NCBI RefSeq assembly: GCF_901542415.1
Contig: NZ_CABEHV010000004.1
Coordinates: 1,843,501-1,907,500 of the forward strand
Direction: 5' to 3'
Source: Streptococcus mitis
GTDB taxonomy: Bacteria; Bacillota; Bacilli; Lactobacillales; Streptococcaceae
Length of the DNA stretch: 64,000 bases
Made by a program: the position numbers and the translations under genes. Under the pieces are notes generated by a model. That model had not been told where the DNA came from. It did not search any database and was given only the letters and a program-made list of their open reading frames with translations. Below, in pieces: positions 35,248 to 45,743 of the stretch. Positions within the stretch are counted from its first letter, which is position 1; each line of letters begins with the position of its first letter.

Positions 35248-37206
35248 ATGAATACAAAAAAGCGTGTCCTTAGTACAGGCCTGACTTTTGCGGCTGCTTT
35301 GCTTTTAGCTGCTTGCGGACAATCAGGTTCAGATACAAAAACTTACTCATCAACCTTTAGTGGAAATCCAACTACATTTAACTACTTGTTAGACTACTAC
35401 GCTGATAATACAGCCATCATTACCAACCTAGTTGATGGTTTGCTTGAAAATGACAACCATGGAAACCTAGTTCCATCTTTGGCAGAAGACTGGTCTGTTT
35501 CGAGCGACGGTCTGACTTATACCTATAAACTGAGAAAAGATGCCAAATGGTTCACGGCTGACGGTGAAGAGTACGCCCCAGTCAAGGCTCAGGATTTTGT
35601 GACAGGTATCAAGTATGCAGTGGATAATAAATCACAGGCCATTGACTTGATTCAAAACTCGATTAAGGGCTTGAATGATTATATTACAGGAGCGGATTCT
35701 GACTTTTCTAAGGTTGGGGTGAAGGCCATTGACGACCAGACTGTTGAGTATACTTTGGTACGCCCAGAACCTTACTGGAACTCAAAAACAACCAACAGTA
35801 TTCTTTTCCCGGTAAACGAAGAGTTTCTAAATTCAAAAGGGAAAGATTTTGGGACCCTATCTCCAGATAGCATTCTCTACAGCGGACCTTATTTGTTAAA
35901 AGATTTCACATCAAAATCATCGATCGAGTATGTGAAAAATCCGCATTACTACGATCATGATAAAGTATCAATTGAACATGTGAAATTGGTTTACTTTGAT
36001 GGTTCAGACCAAGAATTGACTATCCGTAACTTTGAAAGTGGAGCTTATTCAATCGCTGGGGTTTATCCAAATAGTTCTAACTTCGCCAAGACAAAGGAGA
36101 AATATAAGGATAATATCATTTATAGTTTGCAGGACAAGACCTCTTGGTATTTCAATTTCAACGTCAATCGTAAGGCCTACAACCATACATCTAAAACGAC
36201 AGATGAGCAGAAGAAGTCGACTGAGACAGCTGTCTTGAACAAGAACTTCCGCCAAGCAGTGAACTTTGCCTTGGACCGCACAGCCTATTCTGCCCAGTCA
36301 AATGGAGAAGAGGCGGCTAGCAAGACCCTTCGGAACACCTTGGTGCCTCCTACATTTGTCCAAGTTGGAGACAAGACCTTTGGAGAAGTAGTCGCTTCTA
36401 AATTGGTCAACTATGGCACAGAATGGTCAGGTATAAACCTAGCAGATGCTCAGGATGCCTATTTCAACAAAGAAAAAGCCCAAGCAAAATTTGCGGAAGC
36501 TAAAAAAGAATTGACAAGTCAAGGTGTGACCTTCCCAATTCACTTGGATGTAGCTGTTGATCAAACAAGTAAAAATGCCGTAACAGGTATGAACTCAGTT
36601 AAGCAGACCCTTGAGTCAGTTTTGGGTGATGATAACATTGTCATTGATGTTCAGCAACTTTCAACAGATGATTTTAATAACGTAGCCTTCTTAGCGCCAA
36701 CAGCAGCTGATCGTGACTATGATTTGAACTTTGATGGTTGGGTAGGTGACTACCAAGATCCATCAACTTATCTCAATCCTTTCAATGCAGAGGATGGATT
36801 CTACCTCAAGATTTTTGGACTAGATGCCAAGGAAGACAAGGAAAAAATCACTAGCCTAGGTCTGGATACCTACACTAAGATGCTCAAAGATGCAGATAGT
36901 GAAAATAAAAATGTAGCCAAACGCTATGAAAAATATGCTGAAGCACAGGCTTGGATGATTGACAATTCTCTGATTATGTCAGCCATGTCAAGTGGTGGTA
37001 CAGCATCTGTAACCAAAGTAACGCCATTTACAAGAGGGTATTCATTGGTTGGTATCAAGGGTGATGGCAATAACTACAAGTACATGAAACTGCAAAAAGA
37101 CACTGTGACGACCAAACAGTTTGAAGAAGCTAAGACCAAATGGGAGCAAGAAAGCAAAAAAGCAATCGAAAAAGCTCAAAAAGAAGCAGAAAAACATGTT
37201 AAATAA
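35248..37206 (+). CDS. AliB-like oligopeptide-binding lipoprotein
   Basis: 652 aa. A signal peptide with lipobox LAAC makes Cys23 the lipidated residue. An SBP_bac_5 oligopeptide-binding domain fills the rest, ending in a Lys/Glu-rich coiled tail. It is a clear paralogue of the aliA product at 57384. In pneumococci such proteins feed peptides to the Ami permease and can act as peptide sensors. Its position between dexB and wzg recalls the aliB-like genes (aliC, aliD) found in capsule loci of non-typeable pneumococci and in S. mitis. It has its own promoter and terminator. Confidence 0.93.
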   Translation: MNTKKRVLSTGLTFAAALLLAACGQSGSDTKTYSSTFSGNPTTFNYLLDYYADNTAIITNLVDGLLENDNHGNLVPSLAEDWSVSSDGLTYTYKLRKDAKWFTADGEEYAPVKAQDFVTGIKYAVDNKSQAIDLIQNSIKGLNDYITGADSDFSKVGVKAIDDQTVEYTLVRPEPYWNSKTTNSILFPVNEEFLNSKGKDFGTLSPDSILYSGPYLLKDFTSKSSIEYVKNPHYYDHDKVSIEHVKLVYFDGSDQELTIRNFESGAYSIAGVYPNSSNFAKTKEKYKDNIIYSLQDKTSWYFNFNVNRKAYNHTSKTTDEQKKSTETAVLNKNFRQAVNFALDRTAYSAQSNGEEAASKTLRNTLVPPTFVQVGDKTFGEVVASKLVNYGTEWSGINLADAQDAYFNKEKAQAKFAEAKKELTSQGVTFPIHLDVAVDQTSKNAVTGMNSVKQTLESVLGDDNIVIDVQQLSTDDFNNVAFLAPTAADRDYDLNFDGWVGDYQDPSTYLNPFNAEDGFYLKIFGLDAKEDKEKITSLGLDTYTKMLKDADSENKNVAKRYEKYAEAQAWMIDNSLIMSAMSSGGTASVTKVTPFTRGYSLVGIKGDGNNYKYMKLQKDTVTTKQFEEAKTKWEQESKKAIEKAQKEAEKHVK

Positions 37207-37213
37207 AGATGAG

Positions 37214-37240
37214 CGAGGTTCCGTAAGGGGCCTCGTTTTA
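37214..37240 (+). terminator. Terminator after the AliB-like gene
   Basis: CGAGGTTCC pairs with GGGGCCTCG (two G-U pairs) around GTAA, followed by TTTTA. It insulates the capsule operon from upstream transcription. Confidence 0.85.
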
Positions 37241-37354
37241 ATATCTATATAGTAAATTTATTGATGTAATTGTTTGCAAATCAAAAAGAATGTTTCGGAA
37301 AGAAGATAAAAACGCCTTACCTAAGCGGATTTATCTCACAAGTGTATTTTTTTA

Positions 37355-37363
37355 TGATATAAT
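37355..37363 (+). promoter_or_regulatory. Capsule operon promoter, extended -10
   Basis: TGATATAAT (37355-37363) is a perfect extended -10, 34 bp ahead of the wzg GTG, with no good -35. This agrees with the known layout of pneumococcal cps promoters. Confidence 0.75.
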
Positions 37364-37397
37364 AAAATGAAATAAAAATTGATAATAGAGGTATATC

Positions 37398-38843
37398 GTG
37401 AGTAGATCTTCGAAGCGAGCTCGTCAGGGTAAAACAAAAATATTGATTAGTTGGGGGTTGCTAGCTATCTATGCAGTACTAGCGGTCTTTTTATTGTTTT
37501 TGATTTTCAAGTACAATATGCTGGCCTTCCGATTTCTCAATATAGTGGTTGCTGTCTTAATTGTAGCCTTAGCCATCTTGTGCTTCTTTTTAATTCGGTC
37601 TAAGAAAGTTCAAAATCTAACGCTGATTTTATTACTACTGGGTGTGTTAATCAATGGAACTTCCCTCTTTGCTGTAAGTCAGTTCATTGGCTTTACCAGT
37701 CGCCTGAATGCAACATCGAATTACTCAAATTATTCGATGAGTATTGCAGTGTTAGCAGATAGTCCAATTGATAATATCAGTCAGATAACCAGTGTGATGG
37801 GGCCTACTGGGACGGATAAGGATAATATCCAACAGTTGATGAATGATCTGAAAGCGACTCAAAACAAGGAATTGACAGTCGAAGAAAGCAGTTCCTATCT
37901 TGCAGCCTATAAGAGTTTGTTAGCTGGAGATACAAAGGCGATCCTTCTAAACAGTGTCTTTGAAAATATTATCGAATCCGAATATCCAGACTATGCTTCA
38001 AAGATTAAGAAAATCTATACCAAAGAATTAACCAAGACAGTTGAAACTCCAAAGGATGTCAAAGGTGACAGTTTCAACGTTTATATCAGCGGAATTGATA
38101 CCTACGGTCCAATTAGCTCGATTTCTCGTTCGGACGTCAATATCATTATGACAGTGAATCGCGAAACGAAAAAGATTCTCTTGACAACCACACCTCGTGA
38201 TTCCTATGTTCCAATTGCAGATGGAGGCAACAACCAAAAAGATAAGTTAACCCATGCGGGGATTTATGGGGTAGATGCTTCAATTCATACCCTAGAAAAT
38301 CTTTACGGTATTGACTTGAACTATTATGCTCGTTTGAATTTCACCTCTTTCTTGAAATTGATTGATCTCCTCGGTGGAGTTGACGTTCATAATGATCAGG
38401 ATTTTACATCATTGCATGGTAAGTTTCATTTTCCTGTAGGGAATGTTCATCTTGATTCGGAGCAAGCTCTTGGCTTTGTGCGTGAGCGCTATTCTTTGGC
38501 AGATGGAGATCGGGATCGTGGCCGTAACCAGCAAAAGGTCATTGTCGCTGTTTTGCAAAAGTTAACTTCGACAGAAGCTTTGAAAAATTATGATAGTATT
38601 ATAAAAGGGCTACAAGATTCGATTCAAACCAATATGCCACTTGAAACGATGATGAACCTGGTTAATGCCCAACTTGAGAGTGGTGGAACGTATAAAATCA
38701 ATTCGCAAGATCTTAAAGGAACAGGGCGTATGGATTTACCATCCTATGCCATGCCTGAGAGTAGCCTCTACATGATGGAAATTAGTGACAGCAGTTTAGA
38801 GTCAGTCAAGGCTGCAATCAATGATGTGATGGAAGGGAAATAA
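37398..38843 (+). CDS. wzg: LytR-CpsA-Psr family protein Wzg
   Basis: 481 aa starting at GTG 37398 ([12 protein letters not shown]). Three N-terminal membrane segments (about 15-35, 42-62 and 70-92) precede the accessory domain and the LCP catalytic domain, which has the Arg-containing motifs [10 protein letters not shown] and [21 protein letters not shown] enzymes attach the polymer to peptidoglycan. First gene of the capsule operon. The N-terminus differs from common pneumococcal Wzg, fitting a commensal lineage. Confidence 0.95.
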   Translation: MSRSSKRARQGKTKILISWGLLAIYAVLAVFLLFLIFKYNMLAFRFLNIVVAVLIVALAILCFFLIRSKKVQNLTLILLLLGVLINGTSLFAVSQFIGFTSRLNATSNYSNYSMSIAVLADSPIDNISQITSVMGPTGTDKDNIQQLMNDLKATQNKELTVEESSSYLAAYKSLLAGDTKAILLNSVFENIIESEYPDYASKIKKIYTKELTKTVETPKDVKGDSFNVYISGIDTYGPISSISRSDVNIIMTVNRETKKILLTTTPRDSYVPIADGGNNQKDKLTHAGIYGVDASIHTLENLYGIDLNYYARLNFTSFLKLIDLLGGVDVHNDQDFTSLHGKFHFPVGNVHLDSEQALGFVRERYSLADGDRDRGRNQQKVIVAVLQKLTSTEALKNYDSIIKGLQDSIQTNMPLETMMNLVNAQLESGGTYKINSQDLKGTGRMDLPSYAMPESSLYMMEISDSSLESVKAAINDVMEGK

Positions 38844-38849
38844 GACAAA

Positions 38850-39581
38850 ATGATTGATATTCATTCGCATATCGTATTTGGTGTGGATGATGGTCCGAAA
38901 ACTAAGCAAGAAAGCAAGGCGCTTTTGACAGAAGCCTATAGACAAGGTGTAAGGACTATTGTATCGACATCGCATAGACGAAAAGGAATGTTTGAAACTC
39001 CTGAGGAGACGATAGAGACAAACTTCCAAGAAGTGAAGGAGTTAGCCAAGGAAGTGGCTCCAGATTTGACCATTCTCTATGGAGCAGAAATTTATTATAC
39101 CCATGATGTGCTTGAAAAGTTAGAAAAACAGGTGATTCCAAGTCTTAATGGGACACGCTATGCTCTTATTGAGTTTAGTATGGCGACTCCTTATCGGGAA
39201 ATCCATACTGCTTTAAGCAATCTTCTCATGCTTGGTATAACACCTGTAGTTGCCCACATTGAACGTTACCATGAATTGGAAAATAACGAAAAACGGGTCA
39301 AAGAGTTGATTGATATGGGTTGCTACACTCAAATCAATAGCTCAAGTATTTTAAAACCAAAGTTATTTGGAGATAAATATAAATTTATGAAGAAACGAGC
39401 TCGCTATTTCCTAGAGCGTGATTTGGTACATTTTGTTGCTAGTGATATGCACAATTTAGACCAAAGACCACCTTACATGAAAGAAGCTTATGAGATCGTC
39501 TCAAAACAATACGGTGAAAGAAAGGCGAGAGAATTATTTATCGAAAATCCTCGCTTTATCTTGGCAGATCAAATTATTTAG
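38850..39581 (+). CDS. wzh: Capsule tyrosine phosphatase Wzh (PHP family)
   Basis: 243 aa. The PHP metal-binding motifs are present: [16 protein letters not shown] at the start, [18 protein letters not shown] and SDMHNLDQR. It is a manganese-dependent phosphotyrosine phosphatase that dephosphorylates Wze and tunes chain assembly. It sits 6 bp after wzg. Confidence 0.96.
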   Translation: MIDIHSHIVFGVDDGPKTKQESKALLTEAYRQGVRTIVSTSHRRKGMFETPEETIETNFQEVKELAKEVAPDLTILYGAEIYYTHDVLEKLEKQVIPSLNGTRYALIEFSMATPYREIHTALSNLLMLGITPVVAHIERYHELENNEKRVKELIDMGCYTQINSSSILKPKLFGDKYKFMKKRARYFLERDLVHFVASDMHNLDQRPPYMKEAYEIVSKQYGERKARELFIENPRFILADQII

Positions 39582-39589
39582 GAGTTGAC

Positions 39590-40282
39590 ATGAAAGAAAA
39601 TAAAGAAATCGGAATTGATGTTGTTCAATTATTTAAAATCCTTTGGAAGAAGAAAATCGCTATTATCCTAACTGCGATTGTAGCAGCTGTACTTGCATTT
39701 GGCTTGAGTAGTTTTGTGTTGAAACCGGAATATGCTAGTACAACACGAATCTATGTTGTTAGTCGCAATCAATCTGAAAATACAGGGTTGACGAATCAGG
39801 ATTTGCAGGCAGGTACCTATCTTGTAAAAGACTATAAGGAAATTATCCTTTCGCAAGATGTACTGGAAAAAGTCATTTCAAATCTTAAATTAGAGAAAAC
39901 AGTTAAAGAACTAACTAAGAAAATTCAGGTGACAGTACCTGTAGATACTCGTATTGTATCGATTGTTGTTAAGGATGATCAACCAGAAGAAGCAAGTCGT
40001 ATCGCAAATGCTCTTCGTGAAGTGGCAGCTGAAAAAATCATTAAGGTAACTCGTGTATCTGATGTAACAACATTAGAGGAAGCTAGACCAGCAATAACAC
40101 CATCCTCACCTAATATTCGTCGAAATACTGCGCTTGCTTTCCTAGTAGGTGGAGCAGTGATGGTTGTTGCAGTCGTATTGCTTGAATTATTGGACGATCG
40201 TGTCAAACGACCAGAAGATGTCGAAGAAGTCATGCAGGTTGCACTTTTAGGAATTGTTCCAGATTTGGATAAGTTAAAGTAA
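39590..40282 (+). CDS. wzd: Capsule chain-length regulator Wzd
   Basis: 230 aa with a Wzz/polysaccharide co-polymerase fold: membrane segments at about 24-44 and 178-200 flank an extracellular loop, and a conserved Pro-rich stretch ([12 protein letters not shown]) precedes the second. It is the membrane adaptor that activates the Wze kinase. Confidence 0.95.
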   Translation: MKENKEIGIDVVQLFKILWKKKIAIILTAIVAAVLAFGLSSFVLKPEYASTTRIYVVSRNQSENTGLTNQDLQAGTYLVKDYKEIILSQDVLEKVISNLKLEKTVKELTKKIQVTVPVDTRIVSIVVKDDQPEEASRIANALREVAAEKIIKVTRVSDVTTLEEARPAITPSSPNIRRNTALAFLVGGAVMVVAVVLLELLDDRVKRPEDVEEVMQVALLGIVPDLDKLK

Positions 40283-40292
40283 GGGAGAAAAC

Positions 40293-40997
40293 ATGCCAAC
40301 ATTAGAAATCTCAAAAAAGCGTTTAGATTTTGCTAAAAAAGCTGAAGAACACTATAATGCTTTGCGTACCAATATTCAATTGAGTGGTGATAATTTGAAA
40401 GTTCTTGCTATTTCATCTGTCAAACCTGGTGAAGGAAAATCGACAACGGCAACTAATATCGCCTGGGCTTTCGCGCGTGCAGGCTATAAAACATTGCTAG
40501 TTGATGCGGATATCCGTAATTCAGTTATGTCTGGTGTCTTCAAGTCAAGGGAAAAAATTACTGGGTTAACTGACTTCTTAGCTGGAACTACTGATCTTTC
40601 AAATGGTCTCTGTGATACCAATATTGATAACCTATTTGTTATTCAGGCAGGACCGATATCACCTAACCCAACGGCCCTCCTGCAGAGTGAAAATTTCCAT
40701 ACCATGATTGATACCTTGCGTAAGTATTTTGACTATGTCATTGTGGATACTGCACCGATTGGGATGGTTATTGACGCCGCTATCATTACACAAAAATGTG
40801 ATGCTTCTATCTTGGTTACGGCAGCTGGAGAGACAAAACGACGTGATATCTTAAAGGCCAAGGAACAGTTAGAACAAACAGGAACTCCTTTTTTAGGTGT
40901 GGTTCTAAATAAATTTAACACAGAAGTTGAAAAATATGGAGCTTATGGTGGTTATGGAGCCTATGGTTCCTATGGAAATTATGGGAAAAAGAAGTAG
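40293..40997 (+). CDS. wze: Capsule BY-kinase Wze
   Basis: 234 aa. Walker A is SVKPGEGKSTT, Walker A' is LLVDADIRN and Walker B is VIVDTAPIG. The C-terminal tail has a Tyr cluster of repeated YGxYG units, the autophosphorylation sites. With Wzd it forms the split bacterial tyrosine kinase controlling polymer length and attachment. Confidence 0.96.
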   Translation: MPTLEISKKRLDFAKKAEEHYNALRTNIQLSGDNLKVLAISSVKPGEGKSTTATNIAWAFARAGYKTLLVDADIRNSVMSGVFKSREKITGLTDFLAGTTDLSNGLCDTNIDNLFVIQAGPISPNPTALLQSENFHTMIDTLRKYFDYVIVDTAPIGMVIDAAIITQKCDASILVTAAGETKRRDILKAKEQLEQTGTPFLGVVLNKFNTEVEKYGAYGGYGAYGSYGNYGKKK

Positions 40998-41020
40998 GTA
41001 GAGTTACCTAGGAGGTAGTT

Positions 41021-42370
41021 TTGAGAGAAGTATCAAATATTCGAAAACTAGAGATTCTCATGATACAACTGTTTCCAATTTATCTGTTATCGTTTGTATT
41101 AGCTAGTCATGAACTTCTGGTATTTCTGATGGTGGTTCACACTATTTCTTACTACATTAGTGCATATAGTAAAAATTTCAAATACCGGACCCTTGCAGAG
41201 GAATGTATACAAACGTTAAAATATATACTGGTTTATATTTTCTTATCCTGTATAGTTTTTCCTATTTTAGAACCAAATATACCATATTTATCATTAGCTA
41301 ATCTATTATGCATTGTGACTGTAAATTCAATTATGCTAATGATTGTTAATATTTGGATTCGTAAGATTTGGAAATATCTATCACTTCAAAAAAAATATAC
41401 TCAGCGTATCTTGCTAGTGACCACACGTGCACGAGTTGAGAGAGTACTAAAGCAACTGTCTAGTTATGAGTATGGCTATGTTTCAGCTGTTTGTATTGTG
41501 GATGATGAGCATTTTGAGTCTTCTAATTTGACAATCGTTACTTTGGATAACTTAGTAACCTATGCTACGAGGTCAGTAGTAGATCAAGTGGTGATTAATC
41601 TTCCAAGTGAAAATTTTTTAATTGCAGATTTTGTTTCTCAATTTGAAATGATGGGCTTGCCAGTAGCTGTTAATATTGCGGCTTTAGAATTTGTAACCAA
41701 TAGTGAAAAAGCGATTCAACGTTTTGGGAATTCTAGTGTGGTTAATTTTTCAACAACCTTTTATCGTTCTAGTGATGTTGCTTTAAAACGAATGATAGAT
41801 ATAATCGGATCCTTATTTGGTCTAGTGATTTATGGTATAGTGTCTATTTTTCTTGTTCCTTTGATAAAAAAAGATGGAGGTCCTGCTATTTTTGCCCAGG
41901 ATAGGGTTGGTAGAAATGGACGTATATTTAAATTTTATAAATTCCGTTCTATGAGAGTAGATGCAGAGGAAATCAAGAAGGATTTGATGAGTCAGAACCA
42001 GATGCAGGGTGGGATGTTTAAGATTGAAAATGATCCACGTGTGACAAAGATAGGGTACTTTATTAGAAAGACGAGTCTAGATGAATTGCCACAATTTTGG
42101 AATGTTCTAAAAGGTGATATGAGTTTAGTTGGTACTAGACCACCAACCTTAGATGAGTATATGAAGTATACACCCGAACAAAAACGTCGTCTCAGTTTTA
42201 AACCTGGAATTACAGGCCTTTGGCAGATTAGTGGTAGAAGTAATATTACAAACTTCGATGATGTAGTAAAATTAGATGTTACTTATTTAGATGGCTGGAC
42301 AATTTGGAAAGATATTGAGATTTTACTGAAGACAATAAAAGTTGTAGTAATGAAAGATGGAGCGAAATAA
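41021..42370 (+). CDS. wchA: Undecaprenyl-phosphate glucose-1-phosphate transferase WchA
   Basis: 449 aa. Four N-terminal membrane segments and a CoA-binding-like middle region precede a further hydrophobic helix (about 265-285) and the catalytic bacterial sugar-transferase domain, with KFYKFRSMR, KTSLDELPQFWNVLKGDMSLVGTRPP and the late GLWQISGR motif. It links Glc-1-P to undecaprenyl phosphate and so starts the repeat unit. Common pneumococcal WchA proteins are a few residues longer. Confidence 0.94.
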   Translation: MREVSNIRKLEILMIQLFPIYLLSFVLASHELLVFLMVVHTISYYISAYSKNFKYRTLAEECIQTLKYILVYIFLSCIVFPILEPNIPYLSLANLLCIVTVNSIMLMIVNIWIRKIWKYLSLQKKYTQRILLVTTRARVERVLKQLSSYEYGYVSAVCIVDDEHFESSNLTIVTLDNLVTYATRSVVDQVVINLPSENFLIADFVSQFEMMGLPVAVNIAALEFVTNSEKAIQRFGNSSVVNFSTTFYRSSDVALKRMIDIIGSLFGLVIYGIVSIFLVPLIKKDGGPAIFAQDRVGRNGRIFKFYKFRSMRVDAEEIKKDLMSQNQMQGGMFKIENDPRVTKIGYFIRKTSLDELPQFWNVLKGDMSLVGTRPPTLDEYMKYTPEQKRRLSFKPGITGLWQISGRSNITNFDDVVKLDVTYLDGWTIWKDIEILLKTIKVVVMKDGAK

Positions 42371-42404
42371 TTTTTGTTTTATTATAAAATAAAGTAGGAG
42401 TGAT

Positions 42405-43577
42405 ATGAGAAAAGCAGTTTATATCATTGGTTCAAAAGGGATTCCTGCCAAATATGGAGGGTTTGAAACCTTTGTTGAAAAATTAACCGAATACCAAAAA
42501 GACAGCAACATACAATATTATGTTGCTTGTATGCGTGAAAATTCAGCCAAGTCTGGTATCACGGAAGACCGGTTTGAGCATAATGGAGCCATTTGTTTCA
42601 ATGTTGATGTGCCTAATATCGGACCAGCCCGCGCCATCGCTTACGATATTGCAGCAGTCAACAAGGCTATTGAATTGGCTAAGGAAAACAAGGACGAAGC
42701 TCCCATTTTTTACATTCTGGCTTGTCGTATTGGTCCTTTTATTTCAAGAATTAAGAGAAAAATTCGAGCTATTGGGGGCACCTTGCTTGTGAATCCAGAT
42801 GGCCATGAATGGTTGCGAGCAAAGTGGAGCATGCCAGTTCGTAAGTACTGGAAATTATCAGAGCAACTCATGGTCAAGCATGCTGATTTACTGGTATGCG
42901 ATAGCAAAAATATTGAACAATATATTCAGGAGGACTATAAACAGTATCAACCAGAGACCACCTATATTGCCTATGGTACTGATACTGCTCCTTCAAATCT
43001 GAAAGCAGAAGACACAAAGGTTCGGAACTGGTATCAGGAAAAAGGAATTAACGAAAATGGTTATTATCTAGTGGTGGGACGATTCGTCCCTGAAAACAAC
43101 TACGAAACCATGATTCGTGAATTTATCAAGTCCAAGTCCAAGAAGGACTTTGTCCTCATCACAAATGTGGAGCAGAATAAATTTTACGATCAGTTGTTAC
43201 AGGATACTGGTTTTGATAAAGATCCTAGGGTCAAATTTGTCGGTACAGTCTATGACCAAGAGTTGCTCAAGTACATTCGTGAAAATGCTTTTGCCTATTT
43301 CCATGGGCATGAGGTTGGGGGGACAAACCCTTCTCTACTAGAAGCTCTAGCATCAACAAAACTGAATTTGTTGCTAGATGTTGGTTTTAACCGTGAGGTT
43401 GGTGAAGACGGGGCTATTTATTGGAAAAAAGATGAGTTGGCAAGCGTCATTGAGGAAGTAGAAGAATTTGATCAGGCAACGATAGCTGACTTGGATTTTA
43501 ACTCAAGCAAGAGAATCCTCTCAGCTTTCACATGGGAAAAGATTGTGTCGAATTATGAGGAAGTATTTATTAAATGA
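42405..43577 (+). CDS. wchF: Rhamnosyltransferase WchF
   Basis: 390 aa. A GT4-type fold with N-terminal GSKGIPAKYGGFETFVEKLTEY (DUF1972) and C-terminal donor-site segment HGHEVGGTNPSLLEALASTK. In pneumococcal and oral streptococcal loci WchF adds beta-1,4-rhamnose to the WchA-linked glucose. The presence of rmlACBD supports the dTDP-rhamnose donor. It overlaps the next gene by 4 bp. Confidence 0.92.
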   Translation: MRKAVYIIGSKGIPAKYGGFETFVEKLTEYQKDSNIQYYVACMRENSAKSGITEDRFEHNGAICFNVDVPNIGPARAIAYDIAAVNKAIELAKENKDEAPIFYILACRIGPFISRIKRKIRAIGGTLLVNPDGHEWLRAKWSMPVRKYWKLSEQLMVKHADLLVCDSKNIEQYIQEDYKQYQPETTYIAYGTDTAPSNLKAEDTKVRNWYQEKGINENGYYLVVGRFVPENNYETMIREFIKSKSKKDFVLITNVEQNKFYDQLLQDTGFDKDPRVKFVGTVYDQELLKYIRENAFAYFHGHEVGGTNPSLLEALASTKLNLLLDVGFNREVGEDGAIYWKKDELASVIEEVEEFDQATIADLDFNSSKRILSAFTWEKIVSNYEEVFIK

Positions 43578-44857
43578 AAATTTTACATTATACTTTAGGT
43601 TTTCAGCCATCACGTACAGGTGGACTTGTTAAATATGCAGAAGATTTGATGAATCAGCAGGTTGAATCAGGGTATGAAGTAATAGCACTGTATCCAGGTA
43701 GAATTAAAATTTTTTCATATGATTTAGTTATAGAATCTGCAAAATCAAGAGGTTTTGAGTGCTACGAGTTAATAAATAGTTTGCCATTAGCATTATTCGG
43801 AGGTTTTACTGAGCCGGATGAATTTATGAAGAAATGTGATAAAAGGGTCTATTATAATTTTCTAAAAAAAATTAATCCAGATATAATTCATGTACACTCA
43901 TTAATGGGAATACATAAAGAATTTTTTGAATCTGCCCATGAATTAGGTATAAAGATATTTTTTACTAGTCATGACTATTATGGATTGGCACCAGTACCAA
44001 ATTTTTTCTTTAACGGAGTAGATTATAGTGAAAACAATACTAATACATCTTGGAATATAATGTCTTCAAATGCTCTCAGTGTGAAGAAACTTCGTTTTTT
44101 TCAAGTTCCCTTTTATCCGACAATTAGGAGAGCATTGAAAGTGTTAAGAAAAAATCTAAAATCTAAGAGCAGTATAGAAGTTTCTGAGAAAACAGAGCTT
44201 ATTAATTATAGAGATATCCGTTCATATTATAATGAAATCTTTAATTTAATTGATGCTTATCTATTTAATAGTAGTGTAGCAAGGGATGTTTATATAAAAA
44301 ACGGGGTGCTTCCTCAAGCAGAAGCAATCATTTCTATTTCTAATAGTAATATTCGAAAACGAAATGTACATAGAAAAAAGCGCAATAAAAGTGTAATAGC
44401 TTATATTGGTCCAGATGAAGATTATAAAGGTTATTTTGATTTTATTGATTTTGTAAATGATATTGATAAAGAAAATTATGAAGTTAAAACCTATGGTCAT
44501 TTACCTAATAGAGAGTGTCCTACCTATATTCAACAAAATGGATATTTTACAAAAAAAAATATTGATACGATTTACTCTGATATAGATATTCTTATCGTAC
44601 CTAGTAAATGGAAAGAAACATTTGGTCTGATTACGATAGAAGCGTTATCCTATGGTGTGAAGGTGTTTGTTAGTGAGAATGTGGGATCTAAAGATTTGCT
44701 TTCAAAATCATATGTATTTCGAGATAAACAAGATTTATTATACAAAATACAAAGTACAGAATATGAAGAACAAATTATAAATACCATGGAAGAACATATG
44801 ATTGAAGTAAAAAGATTTTATGAAAGAATAATAAATGAATATAAAAAGAATAGTTAA
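43574..44857 (+). CDS. GT4-family glycosyltransferase
   Basis: 427 aa. The N-terminal acceptor domain begins MKILHYTLGFQPSRTGGLVKY; the donor-binding E(x7)E motif appears as KETFGLITIEALSYG (about 353-368). The gene is clearly richer in A+T than wchF upstream, suggesting different ancestry. It probably adds the third sugar. The donor is unknown; WefA-like retaining transferases of oral streptococci fill this slot. Confidence 0.85.
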   Translation: MKILHYTLGFQPSRTGGLVKYAEDLMNQQVESGYEVIALYPGRIKIFSYDLVIESAKSRGFECYELINSLPLALFGGFTEPDEFMKKCDKRVYYNFLKKINPDIIHVHSLMGIHKEFFESAHELGIKIFFTSHDYYGLAPVPNFFFNGVDYSENNTNTSWNIMSSNALSVKKLRFFQVPFYPTIRRALKVLRKNLKSKSSIEVSEKTELINYRDIRSYYNEIFNLIDAYLFNSSVARDVYIKNGVLPQAEAIISISNSNIRKRNVHRKKRNKSVIAYIGPDEDYKGYFDFIDFVNDIDKENYEVKTYGHLPNRECPTYIQQNGYFTKKNIDTIYSDIDILIVPSKWKETFGLITIEALSYGVKVFVSENVGSKDLLSKSYVFRDKQDLLYKIQSTEYEEQIINTMEEHMIEVKRFYERIINEYKKNS

Positions 44858-45524
44858 AATAATCACTGGAAGAGATATTGATATTCACCCAGATGTCCCA
44901 ATAAATTACGTCATGAAAAAAGGAATTATTTATAGTTTAGGTTTAATAAATGGTGTAATTCGTAGTATAGGATTTGGAAAAAGAGGAAGTCGTTTTTTTA
45001 TAGGTAAAGGTGTATCCATTTCTGCCAAACATAAATTATATATTGGGAATAATGTAAGAATTGGTCATTATGTAATGATAGATGCGCTATCGGAAAATGG
45101 TATTCAACTTGCGAATAATGTGAAAATAGGAGATTATTCCCAGATTATAGGAACTGGTTCAATAAAAAATATGGGTAAAGGTTTAAGAATTGGAAAAAAT
45201 TCTTCTTTCTCAGAATTTTGTTTATTTGGAGCAGCAGGAGGAATAACTATTGGAAATGATGTTATTGCGGGCCAAAATGTACGATTCCACTCAGAAAATC
45301 ATAATTACGATGATGCTGATAAGTTAATTAGAGAACAAGGTGTCAATAGAAAAGGAATTTCTGTTGGAAATAATTGCTGGATTGGGGCGGGTGCAGTATT
45401 CTTAGATGGTTCTAGTATAGGATCGGGTTGTATTGTAGCTGCTAACTCAGTAGTAACGAAACATTTCCCAGACAATGTTATTATTGGTGGTGTACCTGCT
45501 AAGATTTTAAAAAAAAGGTCTTAG
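44835..45524 (+). CDS. Hexapeptide-repeat O-acetyltransferase
   Basis: 229 aa. Left-handed beta-helix repeats (IGNNVRIGHYV, IGNDVIAGQNV, VGNNCWIGAGA) with the catalytic HSENHNYD and the usual ending IIGGVPAKILKK identify an acetyl-CoA-dependent sugar O-acetyltransferase. It is cytoplasmic and likely acts on a sugar of the repeat unit before export. It overlaps the GT4 gene by 23 bp. Confidence 0.88.
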   Translation: MNIKRIVKIITGRDIDIHPDVPINYVMKKGIIYSLGLINGVIRSIGFGKRGSRFFIGKGVSISAKHKLYIGNNVRIGHYVMIDALSENGIQLANNVKIGDYSQIIGTGSIKNMGKGLRIGKNSSFSEFCLFGAAGGITIGNDVIAGQNVRFHSENHNYDDADKLIREQGVNRKGISVGNNCWIGAGAVFLDGSSIGSGCIVAANSVVTKHFPDNVIIGGVPAKILKKRS

Positions 45525-45743
45525 TTGAAACTCTTTAAAAATTAATTATAATATAGATTTTCAATATACATAAAGGAACTACTAAAACTAGTGCTAAGCT
45601 CTAAATTTTAATGTTAAAAATTTCTTTAGAAAATAACAAAACAATTTTATTTATTCAAATAAATCTCTGAAATTTGTTAATATTATATTTTAAAAAATCT
45701 TTCATAATTATATAAAAATTTAAAATAAGGATGATTCAAATAA
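45525..45743. other. A+T-rich gap inside the capsule operon
   Basis: 219 bp without an ORF in an otherwise tightly packed operon. It is very A+T-rich with no clear terminator. It looks like a junction left by gene exchange, and could hold a weak internal promoter. Confidence 0.5.

Noticed and set aside
40930..40996. Tandem YGxYG-coding repeat as a satellite or CRISPR-like array
   Set aside because: It encodes the normal tyrosine cluster at the Wze C-terminus.
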